Origin: UBA6522 sp965204155
GTDB taxonomy: Bacteria; Pseudomonadota; Gammaproteobacteria; Steroidobacterales; Rariloculaceae
Length of the DNA stretch: 64,000 nucleotides
Assembly: GCA_965204155.1 (NCBI GenBank)
Contig: OZ241971.1
Span: 1,922,001-1,986,000, forward strand
Reading direction: 5' to 3'
The notes beneath the pieces are model-generated. The model was not told the origin of the DNA and ran no database searches. It was given only the letters and a program-made list of their open reading frames with translations. Each line of letters opens with the position of its first letter. Position 1 is the stretch's first letter. Made by a program: the position numbers and the translations under genes. This document shows, one piece after another, positions 43,371 to 53,085 of this stretch.

Positions 43371-46364
43371 CTACGCCCGCCAAGCCAACTCAAACACCGT
43401 ATCCCCCAACCACCTCTTGAACCCATCGTTATCCGTGAATTGCTTGAACAGCTCGGTATCGTCTTTCATGATCGCCATCATGACTCGCTGAAGTACCTTG
43501 TCGTGCTCGATGCGGGTGTTCTCCTTGTCCGAGTTTTTCCGGGCATTCTGGAACGCCTTGTCCGCGGCGACCTGCGCCGGGATCGTTTCGGTAATCATCT
43601 GGTGGACCCGGTCGTCGTCAGCCCAAGCGATATCTCCAAAGAGGTCATTGAACTGTCCGATGATCACCGATAGGCGGTCCATCTCCACCTCGCCCTTTCC
43701 GCCTCCCCCGGCCCCTGGCACCGGGTCGATCTCCGTATCCTCGTCTTCCAGAATAATTTTCTGCATGGCCCGCTTCTCGACGCGGTAGCTGTCCATGTCG
43801 ATCGTCTCAAGGATGCCCTTTGACAGGTCCTCCTCCGTGGGCGCCGGCAGCTTCGAAATCAGGAAGTTCAGGAAAATCGAGCGTTCCTCCCAGTCTTGGT
43901 TGTTGTAGGGGAGGATCGAGGACAGGAAGGAGTAGGTGCGAACGAAGCCCTTGGCCTTGCTCTTGAAGGCGACCTGCTGATCCTCGTCCAACTCGCGGAT
44001 GTATACCGCCACGCACTGGTCCAGGATCGGGTCGAGCTGGTCGCGTTCCACCCCAGCCAGATACCGCTTCACGAACTCCTCGACCTGCTTGGCCGAGTAC
44101 ACCTGCGCCCCGTCCAGATCCCCCTGCAGATCGTGAAGTTTGTTTGGGTCGGTCTCGTCGGCCAGGATCGTGGTTCGGTAGTAGCTTGAGAACGCCTCGG
44201 TGATCTCCTTCGTGTCGTTCAGGAAGTCGAGCACGAACGCGTCGTGCTTCTTGGGGTGCGCCCGGTTCAACCGTGACAGGGTTTGGACGGCCTTGATCCC
44301 CGAGAGCGTCTTGTCGACGTACATGGTGTGGAGGAGCGGCTCATCGTAGCCGGTCTGGAACTTGTCCGCGCAGACGAGGAACCGATACGGGTCCTGCTGG
44401 AATGCCTCCGAGATCTTGGCCGATGGGAACCCGTTCAGCGCCGCTTCTGTCACGTTCTCTCCGCCCCATTCCTTCTCTCCAGAGAAAGCGACGATCGCCC
44501 GGTACGGGCTCTTGCGCTCCTTCAGGTAGTCGCGGATGGCGTGGAAGTACTGGATCGCGCGTTCGATCCCGTTGGTGACGACCATCGCGCGCGCCTTGCC
44601 GTCGATCTTGTGCAGGCTGATCACCTGCTCGTGGAAGTGATCGACCATGATTTCGGCCTTCAGCCGGATCGCGTGGTCGTGTCCCTCGACATAGCGCCGG
44701 AGCTTCTTGCGTGCCTTGTTGACGTCGAACTCCGGGTCGTCCTCGATCGTCTTGGCGAGCTTGTAGTAGCTCTTGACCGGCGTGTAGTGCTTGAGCACGT
44801 CCAGAATGAACCCTTCTTGGATCGCCTGCTTCATGCTGTAGCTGTGGAACGGGAGGTGCCGGACTGTCCCATCGCTTTGCGGGTCCGGTTTGCCGAAGAT
44901 CTCCAGCGTCTTATTCTTGGGCGTGGCGGTGAAGGCGTAGTAGCTGGCGTTGGGGAGCAGTTTGCGCGACTCCATGAGGCGGTTGATCTGGTCCTCGTAC
45001 GTCTCCTCCTCGCCCACTTCACCCGCCTTGCCCAGCGCTCCTGCCATTGCCGCGCTGGTCTTGCCGCCCTGGCTGGAATGCGCCTCGTCGATGATGATCG
45101 CGAAGCTGCGACCGCGCTGCTCGTTGCCGATCTCGTCGAGGATGAACGGGAACTTCTGGATCGTCGAGATGATGATCTTCTTGCCCTGCGTGATGAACCG
45201 CCGCAGGTCACCTGACCGCTCAGCGTGCCCAACCGTGGAACCCACCTGCGCGTATTGGCGGATCGTGTCGCGGATCTGCTGGTCCAGAATGCGGCGGTCG
45301 GTGACGACGATGATCGAGTCGAAGATGAGTTTGCCGTCCTTCTCCAGAGGGATCAGCTGATGGGCGAGCCAGGCAATTGAATAGCTCTTGCCGCTGCCCG
45401 CCGAGTGCTGGATCAGATACCGCTTCCCCGCCCCGTGCACCCGGGCGTGCTCCAGGAGCCGGCGCACCACGTCGAGTTGCTGGTACCTGGGCCAGATCTG
45501 GACCTTCTTCGTTTTGCCTGTCTTCGCGTTCTTCGACGCCACCAAGTGGGCATAGTTCTCTAGGATATTGGACACGCTGGACCGCGTGAGGACGTCGCGC
45601 CACAAGTACTCCGACCGGAGGCCGTTCGGATTGGGCGGATTGCCGGCCCCGCGCTGCCAGCCGCGATTGAACGGCAGGAACCACGAGCCCTTTCCCTTGA
45701 GGTGGGTGCAGAAGTGGACTTCGTTCTCGTCCACCGCGAAGTGAGCCATGCAGCGCCCAAACCGGAAGAGCGGCTCGCGCGGGCTGCGGTCCTTCTTGTA
45801 CTGCCAGATGGCGTCGGTGTACGTCTGCTTTGTCAGGCTGTTCTTGAGTTCGAAGGTGAAGACCGGGAGCCCGTTGATGAACAGCCCGATGTCGAGCGAA
45901 CGCTGGGTTTCGTCCCGGCTGTAGCGGAGCTGGCGGGTGACGCTCAACTGATTCTGGCGGAAGCGCAGTCGGGCCGTCTCGTTTTGGGCTGAGGGCGTGC
46001 CGTAGAAGAGATCGAGCTCGTGGGGTCCGTGCCTAATGCCGTTCCTGAGTACATCAATGGTGCCGCGCTTGTTGATCTCGCCCTGGATGCGGGCGAGGAA
46101 CTTGCGGCGCGTGGGGCAGTCCTCATCAAGGCGGAGCGCTGGGGCGGATTTGGGCTGGGTGGCGTGGAGAAAGGTGCGGAGTTGGACGAGATCGACGCAA
46201 TACTCGCGGTTGTAGTCGTGATGGTTGCCGGGGGACCAGCCGACGCCGCCGTAGCTGCCGGGTGGTTCGCCGACGGTGTGGTCCGATGGGGGGTCGCAGA
46301 GGTCACCGGTGAGGGCCTTGCAGATGAGGCGCTCAAGGCCGCGTTCGGTGAGGTCGGTAGTCAT
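43371..46364 (-). CDS. hsdR: Type I restriction enzyme, R subunit (HsdR)
   Basis: A 997-aa protein. The N-terminal nuclease domain has the PD-(D/E)XK pattern: SLDIGLFINGLPVFTFELKN (Asp ... Glu-x-Lys). The helicase motor has Walker A QHSAGSGKSYSIAWLAHQL, motif II IIIDEAHSSQGG (DEAH), motif III YYAFTATPKNKTLEIFG and later motifs (VCADKFQTGYDEPLLHTMYVDK, QTLSRLNRAHP). It translocates DNA and cleaves at a distance when the HsdM2-HsdS complex meets an unmodified site. It overlaps hsdS by four bases (ATGA). The length is normal and the frame intact. Confidence 0.95.
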   Translation of the reverse strand: MTTDLTERGLERLICKALTGDLCDPPSDHTVGEPPGSYGGVGWSPGNHHDYNREYCVDLVQLRTFLHATQPKSAPALRLDEDCPTRRKFLARIQGEINKRGTIDVLRNGIRHGPHELDLFYGTPSAQNETARLRFRQNQLSVTRQLRYSRDETQRSLDIGLFINGLPVFTFELKNSLTKQTYTDAIWQYKKDRSPREPLFRFGRCMAHFAVDENEVHFCTHLKGKGSWFLPFNRGWQRGAGNPPNPNGLRSEYLWRDVLTRSSVSNILENYAHLVASKNAKTGKTKKVQIWPRYQQLDVVRRLLEHARVHGAGKRYLIQHSAGSGKSYSIAWLAHQLIPLEKDGKLIFDSIIVVTDRRILDQQIRDTIRQYAQVGSTVGHAERSGDLRRFITQGKKIIISTIQKFPFILDEIGNEQRGRSFAIIIDEAHSSQGGKTSAAMAGALGKAGEVGEEETYEDQINRLMESRKLLPNASYYAFTATPKNKTLEIFGKPDPQSDGTVRHLPFHSYSMKQAIQEGFILDVLKHYTPVKSYYKLAKTIEDDPEFDVNKARKKLRRYVEGHDHAIRLKAEIMVDHFHEQVISLHKIDGKARAMVVTNGIERAIQYFHAIRDYLKERKSPYRAIVAFSGEKEWGGENVTEAALNGFPSAKISEAFQQDPYRFLVCADKFQTGYDEPLLHTMYVDKTLSGIKAVQTLSRLNRAHPKKHDAFVLDFLNDTKEITEAFSSYYRTTILADETDPNKLHDLQGDLDGAQVYSAKQVEEFVKRYLAGVERDQLDPILDQCVAVYIRELDEDQQVAFKSKAKGFVRTYSFLSSILPYNNQDWEERSIFLNFLISKLPAPTEEDLSKGILETIDMDSYRVEKRAMQKIILEDEDTEIDPVPGAGGGGKGEVEMDRLSVIIGQFNDLFGDIAWADDDRVHQMITETIPAQVAADKAFQNARKNSDKENTRIEHDKVLQRVMMAIMKDDTELFKQFTDNDGFKRWLGDTVFELAWRA

Positions 46365-47740
46365 AGGTGGCGTTGGGGGCGGGCGGAATTCGCAATTGCG
46401 CCCTGAGTCGTGACTTGAGCCTCTAGGTTGTCGCTGGGGTCGTTTGCTGTGAGTGACGCTACGGTCTCGCGGACATCGAGCTCGCCGGTGACGACGTCGG
46501 CGATCAGGCGAACGCGGTATTCGCGGAGGAGGTCAATCTCTTGATTCACCCGAGAGACAGCAGAGGTCAGTTCGATGGTCCTGCCCTTCATTAATGCGAT
46601 TATCTCGTTCTGCTCGTCATGCGGAGGAACCGCGATGGTGATCCCCATGAGGCGATCCTGAGTGAGCTTAGGTTGCGCGGCTCCCGAGATCCAAGGCAAG
46701 TAACTCAGGCTCTCCATTAGCCATGCTAGAAACTCAATATTTCCGCGCCTTGGTTTGAGAATGTGAGCATGGTTGTTCACCCAGAACTTTCCCGTAGCAA
46801 TGATCGCTAGCGGCAAGTTTCGCAACACCAGATTCGCGCCATCCTCCGCAATCAATAGCAATTCATCATCAAAGAGATAGTCATCGACTTTGTCGATGAT
46901 GCCTGACGCCCCGTAGTAGTCGTACTGGCGCGAGATCATATTCCCCCGCTCGACGCTGCTCAGTGGAATTCGATGCCGATTAAGGGATTCGAATTCGCTT
47001 TTCACCCGCGATAGCTCCCAATGTTCCGGCACTTCCCCCAACCACTCCACCCCGGAGTCCTTGTATGCCGGATAGGGCTGGCCGGTTCGGACATCGACCT
47101 GGCCCGTGACGGCTTGGTGGATGATGGCCTGCTTCAGCTCCTCCAGCAGCTCGATCAGCCTTTCCTTGGCGCGGATGTAGCGCTGGATACGCTGGTCGGC
47201 GTGGTCGAGGAAGCGGACGATTCGACTCTGTTCAAGCTCCGTGGGGACCGCGAACGGGATGTCTCGCATTCGGGTTGCGGAGAGGTCCCACTGCCCGATT
47301 CGGACACCATCAGACGCAGCGGAAAAGTACGGCACATAGGCACGCGACCTAATAGCGACGTGAAAGAAGTCACTTTCGACCTCGGTGACTTTGTAAACAT
47401 GGTATGCCGGACTAACGATACCGTCGTACGCTGACACACCGAATGAGCCCTGCCAGGCCTTCATCTTGTTAATCGCAAACTGCGCTTTTCGAACTACCTT
47501 GTAGTTGGAAAGGTCATCCGGGATGTAGTTGTGGTTCTCCCTGGAATCAGAGATATCCCGCAGGATGACGCCCTTTTCGCGTACTACGGAGAGAAGCGGA
47601 AGATCTGGTCGATTTCGCTCTGTTACTCTCCGGAGCACGGTTCGCAGTCGTCGTATTTCCCAATGCTCTGGCACTTTGGCCAAACGCGACGCTGGGTCAC
47701 CCTCGTCGGAGCGGTTCGTTTGAGGGTCGGAACCCATCAT
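46361..47740 (-). CDS. hsdS: Type I restriction-modification specificity subunit (HsdS)
   Basis: A 459-aa protein made of two target-recognition domains separated by conserved helical spacers. TRD1 opens at VPEHWEIRRLRTVLRRV and is followed by ELEQSRIVRFLDHADQRIQRYIRAKERLIELLEELKQAIIHQAVTGQ; TRD2 opens at VPEHWELSRVKSEFESL and ends with PPHDEQNEIIALMKGR and the second spacer NQEIDLLREYRVRLIADVVTGEL. The two halves determine a bipartite DNA sequence. The start overlaps the stop of hsdM by four bases. The ~60 residues after the second spacer are poorly ordered. Intact. Confidence 0.93.
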   Translation of the reverse strand: MMGSDPQTNRSDEGDPASRLAKVPEHWEIRRLRTVLRRVTERNRPDLPLLSVVREKGVILRDISDSRENHNYIPDDLSNYKVVRKAQFAINKMKAWQGSFGVSAYDGIVSPAYHVYKVTEVESDFFHVAIRSRAYVPYFSAASDGVRIGQWDLSATRMRDIPFAVPTELEQSRIVRFLDHADQRIQRYIRAKERLIELLEELKQAIIHQAVTGQVDVRTGQPYPAYKDSGVEWLGEVPEHWELSRVKSEFESLNRHRIPLSSVERGNMISRQYDYYGASGIIDKVDDYLFDDELLLIAEDGANLVLRNLPLAIIATGKFWVNNHAHILKPRRGNIEFLAWLMESLSYLPWISGAAQPKLTQDRLMGITIAVPPHDEQNEIIALMKGRTIELTSAVSRVNQEIDLLREYRVRLIADVVTGELDVRETVASLTANDPSDNLEAQVTTQGAIANSARPQRHL

Positions 47741-49875
47741 TTCGCGTCTCCGACGATCTGAAGCAGTAACCCCTCCGTCTCCCGCTCCACCGCCATAATG
47801 TCCGCCCGAATCTCCTCCAGAGTACGCATCGGCTCGGGTTTGTAGAAGTACCGGTTGAAGCTGATCTCATACCCGATCCTTACACTCTTTGCGACGTACC
47901 ACGCGTCCTCCGCATACGGCAACACCTCGCGCCGAAGAAATCCCTCAATCCCGCCCTCTTCCTGCAACGGAATCTGCTCCGTTTCCCGCAGTCCTGAGTC
48001 AGGCTCATACTCCACAACGCGCCTCTGATTGCCATCGCCAACCTTGTACAGGCCCCGAATCGGGTCTGCGGCCGTGTCCCGCCCATACACTTTCTTGACC
48101 ACCACCGCGGCGGCTTCATCCCGCTCCGCCAATTCATTCTGCAGCAGTTTTTTTCGCTTCGCTGTCATCTTCACGCCATGACGCGGCATCTCCGCCTTCA
48201 GCATCTCCAGGAGTAGATTGAAATCCAGATGCGGACCAGGCCCCATCCTTTCCCCGACCGCATGCACCGCATCCCCAAGCTTCAACTCTCCCGCGTCCAC
48301 ACACGCATTGATGAACTCATCCTGCCGCTCCTCGGACAGGTCTACTTTCAGCCTCAGCGGCCGTTCCACCGTCACCTTCCAGTATCCGAAGGCCTCGTTG
48401 GCGAAAATCTTGCTCTCCACGGTCTCCTCGAAATCAAGGAATGTCTGGCAGATCCTCTCGATGTCCTCCGGCCCGAGTTCGCAGTTCTTCTTTCCCAGGT
48501 TTTTCCGGAGCGGTCGGAACCATTTCGTGGCGTCGATCAGCTGCACTTTGCCCTTCCGGTGCTCGGGCTTCCGGTTCGTGAGCACCCAGACATAGGTGGC
48601 GATACCGGTGTTGTAGAACATGTTGAGCGGCAGGGCGACGATTGCCTCCAGCCAGTCTTTCTCGATGATCCAGCGGCGGATATTGCTCTCGCCCTGTCCC
48701 GCAGAGCCGGTGAATAGCGAACTGCCGTTGTGGACCTCGGCGATGCGGCTCCCGAGCTTGGTCCCCTGCTTCATCTTGGAGAGCTTGTTGGCTAGGAAGA
48801 GCATCTGGCCGTCGCTGGAGCGCGTGACCAGGGAGTATTCGGAATCGCCCGCGTGGTCGATCACGAATCGGTGATCGCGCATCTCCTTCTTGCCGCCCAT
48901 ACGCTGCAGGTCCGTCTTCCAGTTCTTCCCGTAAGGCGGATTGGAGAGCATGAAGTCAAACTCGCGCGTCGGGAAGGCGTCGTTGGAGAGGGTAGAGTGC
49001 TCCGGGCCGCCCACAATGTTGTCGGCGGCCTCCCCCTCGCCTTTGAGCAGGAGGTCGGCCTTGCAGATGGCGTAGGTCTCGCCGTTGATCTCTTGTCCAA
49101 ATAGGTGGGTGGATACTTGTTTGCCTCGCTCCTCCGCGAGCTGCTGCAGCACGTCCTCGGCCACGGTCAGCATTCCGCCGGTTCCGCAGGCTCCGTCGTA
49201 GAGCAGATAAGTGCCGTCGTCGATATCGTCGGCCACGGGCAAGAAGATCAGTTTGGCCATAAGCTCAACGGCGTCGCGCGGCGTGAAATGCTCACCCGCC
49301 TCCTCGTTGTTCTCTTCATTGAATCGCCGGATCAGCTCCTCAAAGATCGTGCCGATGCCGTGGTTGTCGAGCCCGGGGTGCCGAACCGTGCCGTCGGTGG
49401 TCATGACCGGCTCCGGACCCAGGTTGATGTCGGGCGAGGTGAGTTTTTCGATTAGCGAACCGAGCGCGTCGGCTCTGGATAGCCTTGGGACCTGGTTGCG
49501 GAACTCGAAGTTTTCCAAGATGTCCTGCACGGTGGGTGAGAAGCCGTCAAGGTAGTCCTCGAAGTCGGTGCGGAGTTGCTGGCGGCTGGCCCGGGCGCGG
49601 AGATCGTGGAGGGTGAATCTCGAGGTGTTATAGAAGGCTTGGCCGGCCACACTGCGCAACGTTCTCCTCTGATCCACGATCCCCTGCTCGTCGAGCCAGG
49701 CCTTGGTGTCGAGTACGGCCTGCTTGGTGGGTTCGAGGACTGCATCGAGGCGCCGGAGCACGGTCATGGGGAGGATGACGTCGCGGTACTTGCCCCGGAC
49801 GTAAACGTCGCGGAGGACGTCGTCCGCGATGCCCCAGATGTAGTTGGCGATCCAGTTGAGATTGGGCGTCGTCAT
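47737..49875 (-). CDS. hsdM: Type I restriction-modification DNA methyltransferase subunit (HsdM)
   Basis: A 712-aa N6-adenine methyltransferase. The N-terminal helical domain (NLNWIANYIWGIADDVLRDVYVRGKYRDVILPM) is followed by the catalytic core: motif I LLYDGACGTGGMLTVAEDVL and motif IV FDFMLSNPPYGKNW. Between residues ~190-215 is the segment EEAGEHFTPRDAVELMAKL. The enzyme methylates the host copy of the recognition site and, with HsdS, forms the reading core of the complex. The first gene of the operon; 108 bases separate it from the downstream-reading genes at 49984. It is longer than the usual ~520 aa because of a C-terminal extension. Confidence 0.95.
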   Translation of the reverse strand: MTTPNLNWIANYIWGIADDVLRDVYVRGKYRDVILPMTVLRRLDAVLEPTKQAVLDTKAWLDEQGIVDQRRTLRSVAGQAFYNTSRFTLHDLRARASRQQLRTDFEDYLDGFSPTVQDILENFEFRNQVPRLSRADALGSLIEKLTSPDINLGPEPVMTTDGTVRHPGLDNHGIGTIFEELIRRFNEENNEEAGEHFTPRDAVELMAKLIFLPVADDIDDGTYLLYDGACGTGGMLTVAEDVLQQLAEERGKQVSTHLFGQEINGETYAICKADLLLKGEGEAADNIVGGPEHSTLSNDAFPTREFDFMLSNPPYGKNWKTDLQRMGGKKEMRDHRFVIDHAGDSEYSLVTRSSDGQMLFLANKLSKMKQGTKLGSRIAEVHNGSSLFTGSAGQGESNIRRWIIEKDWLEAIVALPLNMFYNTGIATYVWVLTNRKPEHRKGKVQLIDATKWFRPLRKNLGKKNCELGPEDIERICQTFLDFEETVESKIFANEAFGYWKVTVERPLRLKVDLSEERQDEFINACVDAGELKLGDAVHAVGERMGPGPHLDFNLLLEMLKAEMPRHGVKMTAKRKKLLQNELAERDEAAAVVVKKVYGRDTAADPIRGLYKVGDGNQRRVVEYEPDSGLRETEQIPLQEEGGIEGFLRREVLPYAEDAWYVAKSVRIGYEISFNRYFYKPEPMRTLEEIRADIMAVERETEGLLLQIVGDAK

Positions 49876-49983
49876 GAATGGGACTTGGGTTGCTGGTCGA
49901 AGTTTGTCGTGTCTGTCCGGGGCGGGGCCACTATAAACACGAAGCGCGCTGAGCGCATCATATCGACAAGCCGCGAAACAAAG

Positions 49984-50328
49984 TTATTGGTGAAACCGTA
50001 TCCCGAGAATGGGAACACCAGTTAGGGCCTCGCAGGCCTCCTGAAAAGCGTTCACGCTTTCTGCGCCGTCCAATTGCCACCATCGGTGCGTGCCACCGTA
50101 CATTTGCTTTTCCATGGGGTAAAAGCCGAGGTCAGTCAGGAGTTCTTGGCGACCATTGGAGATGCCCTTGTATATGGCCCAGGTCTTTCGGAATGCGTTG
50201 TACTTGCCTAATCTGACACCGCCCGGCGATCGGAAATGGACTCCGCGCTTGCGTACTTCGCACTGATATCCGGCTGCGACCACTGCGGTGACGAATAACA
50301 GCACTTCGTCGGGTAGTTTGTATTTCAT
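49984..50328 (-). CDS. Hypothetical protein
   Basis: I favour the ATG at 50328 (preceded by GGTGGGATC); a TTG at 50427, directly after the previous stop, would give 33 more residues. The product (~114 aa) contains LPDEVLLFVTAVVAAGYQCEVRKRGVHFRSPGGVRLGKYN, a compact alpha/beta arrangement, and a C-terminal WWQLDGAESVNAFQEACEALT. No family recognised. It is in line with 50428 and probably co-transcribed. Confidence 0.45.
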   Translation of the reverse strand: MKYKLPDEVLLFVTAVVAAGYQCEVRKRGVHFRSPGGVRLGKYNAFRKTWAIYKGISNGRQELLTDLGFYPMEKQMYGGTHRWWQLDGAESVNAFQEACEALTGVPILGIRFHQ

Positions 50329-50427
50329 GGCGTGATCCCACCGAATGTTGGAATGAACGTTTGCGATTGCGAAAATCGGGATAGGGTCAGCAATCTCGAT
50401 ACCCGTGGCGACTGACTTGGCGGTCAA

Positions 50428-50826
50428 TCACGAGATTGTCGTCATTTGCTTGCTTGTCGGTGGTTTCAGCAGATCGTCTTCTTCCAAGAGAATTCCGCAT
50501 TCGTCGTTATAGGCGAATCCCTTTGCTTCCAGGAGCCTTGCCACACGATCCTCATACTCTGGGACTCGCTGCATAATCACATCCGGTAGCGCGGGCAAGG
50601 GTTCACCATCGCCGTTTGCGCGAAGCCTCCAGTGCCTGTCGTTCGTCATCCGATTACAGGCATAAAAGTCCAAGTATTTGCCATCTTCGTCCTCGCCAAA
50701 AATAAACTTGATATCCCATCCTCGGCAAATGATGGTTCCTTTGGGGAATCGTTCTTCCGCATTGGCTGGCAACCCTATGTCCCACTTCGCGAAGTACATG
50801 TTGAAAAATGCAATTCGTTTGTCCAT
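50428..50826 (-). CDS. Hypothetical protein
   Basis: A 132-aa acidic protein: start ATG DKRIAFFNMYFAKWDIGLP, a central beta-rich WDIKFIFGEDEDGKYLDFYACNRMTNDRHWRLRANG and a Glu/Asp-rich C terminus. The layout of the middle resembles small proteins of unknown function in accessory regions. It has no membrane segment. Its gene follows the M15-like gene at 50858 by about 30 bases, so 50858-50428-49984 may form one unit. Confidence 0.5.
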   Translation of the reverse strand: MDKRIAFFNMYFAKWDIGLPANAEERFPKGTIICRGWDIKFIFGEDEDGKYLDFYACNRMTNDRHWRLRANGDGEPLPALPDVIMQRVPEYEDRVARLLEAKGFAYNDECGILLEEDDLLKPPTSKQMTTIS

Positions 50827-50857
50827 TTGGTGCTGTGTCGAAAGCGTCTGCTTTCGG

Positions 50858-51496
50858 TCAATAGTGTCGTAACTCGGGAAAGCCCGGATATTCCGATGAG
50901 TGGTTTCCGGCGTGGTTTTCCATTCCGGGTCTGGTCAGCACGCCCCTGGGCTTGGCATGGCTCTTGATCAGGTGTTCAGGTTCTGTTTCCCCAGATTTTG
51001 CATTGCCCCGCCAACGAATGTTGAACGCGGCATAGATGGGATAGAAGCACAATTCCGAGTAAGCAGGCAGATGGTCGTGAATCCACCACGCCATGGCTTG
51101 CCACGGCGTGCCCACCTCGAAACGCGGCACAAACCAGGGAATAACGATAGATGCCGTGGCCCCCATGAAGCGATCATCTTCCAAGCAATCCCAAGTATGG
51201 CGCGCACGGTTGTCCAAAGCGCAACTGTGACCCTTCTCTGCGCAATACTTGTTCACTGCTGCAGACCGGTACGCGGAACGAATCGACACATGGCCGAAGG
51301 TCGCATGAAGCGGTTCGAGAAGTTCGTTGCACAGCTTCCTTCCCGCCGCAATCGCAAGATCGGGTTTATCAGGAATGTTCGGAATCCCGTAGTGGTTCGC
51401 GACCTCGCTGTAAAGCATGTCTCGCATGAAGAAATTCCGGGACAATCGCACTCGACCAAGTTTGGTTAGCGTATCTACGGAGGTTGGTTTTTTCAT
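50858..51496 (-). CDS. Peptidase M15-like protein (tentative)
   Basis: The ATG at 51496 is preceded by AAGGAAAG; the frame has an earlier Met without that signal. The 212-aa protein has the sequence GHVSIRSAYRSAAVNKYCAEKGHSCA, close to the SxYRS-xxVN segment of D-Ala-D-Ala peptidases/endolysins (M15), followed by NRARHTWD, which could supply the His-x-x-Asp metal ligands. The remaining segments (GTPWQAMAWWIHDHLPAYSELCFYPIYAAFNI) include a second His. The expected first His is less clear, so activity is uncertain. A cell-wall or phage-related origin is possible. Confidence 0.5.
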   Translation of the reverse strand: MKKPTSVDTLTKLGRVRLSRNFFMRDMLYSEVANHYGIPNIPDKPDLAIAAGRKLCNELLEPLHATFGHVSIRSAYRSAAVNKYCAEKGHSCALDNRARHTWDCLEDDRFMGATASIVIPWFVPRFEVGTPWQAMAWWIHDHLPAYSELCFYPIYAAFNIRWRGNAKSGETEPEHLIKSHAKPRGVLTRPGMENHAGNHSSEYPGFPELRHY

Positions 51497-51568
51497 GCGG
51501 CTTTCCTTGCCAGGTGCAAACGTCGAATGCAATGACCCTGATTGGTCAGATCACGGGCGGGTGCAAGC

Positions 51569-51885
51569 TTAGTGCCGGCGGGAAGCAGACTCAATTCGCT
51601 CCCGGACCACAACCGCCAGCGAGCCTGCGTTCACCCCGTAAGTAATGTTCAGGTCACCGTCGGCCAGGATGCGGTGCTTCGACGCGTCCACACGACCGAT
51701 GAAGGCCGACAGGTCGAAAATGATCCGGAGCGCCGACACGTCCGACGCCCCAACGGACCACGGACTTCCCGTGATCGGATGGGGCATCATCCACCGCGCG
51801 TACATGGACACCACGAAGCAGGACTCGTCCGGCGGCCGGTTCCCGGGCACGACGTTGGCCGCGGCGATGGTCCCGATGCCGCAAT
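51569..51885 (-). pseudogene. EEP (endonuclease/exonuclease/phosphatase) gene fragment e1
   Basis: Homologous to the middle of the intact EEP gene at 61136: IGTIAAANVVP, NRPPDES, SMYARWMMPHPIT, SVGASDVSALRIIFDLSAFIG and the metal-site segment GDLNITYGVNAGSL are all present. It lacks the first ~110 residues and, after the segment VRER, switches to unrelated sequence ending IESASRRH-stop. It lies divergently to Rpn copy A with ~120 bases between them, which is the arrangement seen with the other EEP/Rpn pairs in the array. Confidence 0.7.
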
Positions 51886-51924
51886 AGCCATTGGCATGGC
51901 CGATCTCGCCGATTTCCCGGCAAT

Positions 51925-52007
51925 ATCGCCAGATTTGCCGATACCGTTGGCCGTTTGGCAGGGCTTATGGTGCCCGTTGAGTACGCAAGACAGGACACCG
52001 GTCGCCG
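51925..52007 (+). repeat. Rpn leader repeat, copy A (diverged)
   Basis: The segment ending in TTATGGTGCCCGTTGAGTA, then CGCAAGACAGGACACCGGTC and CCG is the diverged form of the leader found before copies B, C and D. Confidence 0.55.
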
Positions 52008-53033
52008 ATGGACACGCCCCGGGATTACCAGGACCGCTTCATGAAGCGCATGCTGCGCTGCCCGCGCATGGTGCGGGACACGCTCGCGCTGCTGCCCGCC
52101 GACTGGGCGGCGGCGGTGGACGCTGCGAGCCTGCGCGAACTGCCCGCCGAGTTCATCGGCGAGCGCGGCGACAAGCGCATTGCCGACCTGTGCTGGCTTG
52201 CCGGGGGCGGCGGGGGAGCAAAGGGGCGCGGCGGCGACCCGGTGATCCTGCTCATCGAGAACCAGTCCACCCCCGACCGGCGCATGCCGGCGCGGACGAT
52301 GACGCGCACCGGGTTACTCTACGAATCGCTCGACGCCTCGGCGCAGGGGCCGAAACGGCTGTTCCCGCCGGCGCTGGTCATCGTGGTATACACCGGTGAC
52401 CGGCCCTGGCGGATGCCGCACGACCTGACCGGCCTGGTGCGCGTGCCCGCCAGCCACCCTTTCTCGGGACTGGCCGGTCCCCGCTACGCGCGGCTTGATT
52501 TGCGAGACGTGGCGGCGCAGTATCCCGGGCAAGGCAACCGCATGGCGGCGCTGGCGCGTCTGGTGTTCGCGGAGACGCCCATTGAGGCCGTGCGCCTGCT
52601 CAAGGAAGTGGGCGGGTGGCTGGACTTCGGTGACGAGGACGAGGAGCGCCTGTACCGTTGCTACGTAAACTGGTTCTACACGATCACGCCGAAACTGCGC
52701 CCCCACGACTGGGACCCGGAGCGTGAACGCGAAGTGGAGGAAATCATGAGGGAAGTATCGGCACTTGAGAAGAACACCGAGCGCTGGCTGGAAGGTCACC
52801 GCCGGGATGCATTCGCCGAAGGGCAGCGGGAAGGGCTCGCGCACGAGCGCACCCTGCTCGTGCAGCAGGCGGTGCGGCGCTTTGGCGCCGACACCGGGCG
52901 GCGTCTCAAAGCTCGATTGCGGGCCGTCGAAGACCCCGCGCATCTTGAGCGGGTGGGCGCTCTGATCGTGGACTGCGAGACCGGCGAGCAGTTGCTCGGC
53001 GGTCTCGACGGTGTCGGCATTAACTCAAGCTGA
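52008..53033 (+). CDS. Rpn-family PD-(D/E)XK nuclease, copy A (intact)
   Basis: A 341-aa protein. Residues ~10-110 show the Rpn/YhgA-type nuclease core: FMKRMLRCPRMVRDTLALLP, RIADLCWL (Asp60) and VILLIENQSTPDRRMP (Glu84-x-Gln86), followed by RTGLLYESL. The middle is helical; the C-terminal ~100 residues contain EGHRRDAFAEGQREGLAHER and then GADTGRRLKARLRAVEDP, VDCETGEQLLGG, a DUF4351-like end. Rpn proteins (recombination-promoting nucleases) are DNases with known phage-defence and toxin activity. This is the only long copy with a complete middle except B. Start: ATG 52008, GCCGATGGACACG context shared by all copies. Confidence 0.85.
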   Translation: MDTPRDYQDRFMKRMLRCPRMVRDTLALLPADWAAAVDAASLRELPAEFIGERGDKRIADLCWLAGGGGGAKGRGGDPVILLIENQSTPDRRMPARTMTRTGLLYESLDASAQGPKRLFPPALVIVVYTGDRPWRMPHDLTGLVRVPASHPFSGLAGPRYARLDLRDVAAQYPGQGNRMAALARLVFAETPIEAVRLLKEVGGWLDFGDEDEERLYRCYVNWFYTITPKLRPHDWDPEREREVEEIMREVSALEKNTERWLEGHRRDAFAEGQREGLAHERTLLVQQAVRRFGADTGRRLKARLRAVEDPAHLERVGALIVDCETGEQLLGGLDGVGINSS

Positions 53034-53085
53034 CGCGGCCGAGCTTTCCCGGCGCCGACCGATCCGTTCGCATGGCCCGCCACTA

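Noticed and set aside
52008..53033. Rpn copies as transposases of an insertion sequence
   Set aside because: Rpn proteins were formerly annotated as transposases, but there are no terminal inverted repeats or target duplications around the copies; repetition is tandem and includes the EEP gene.
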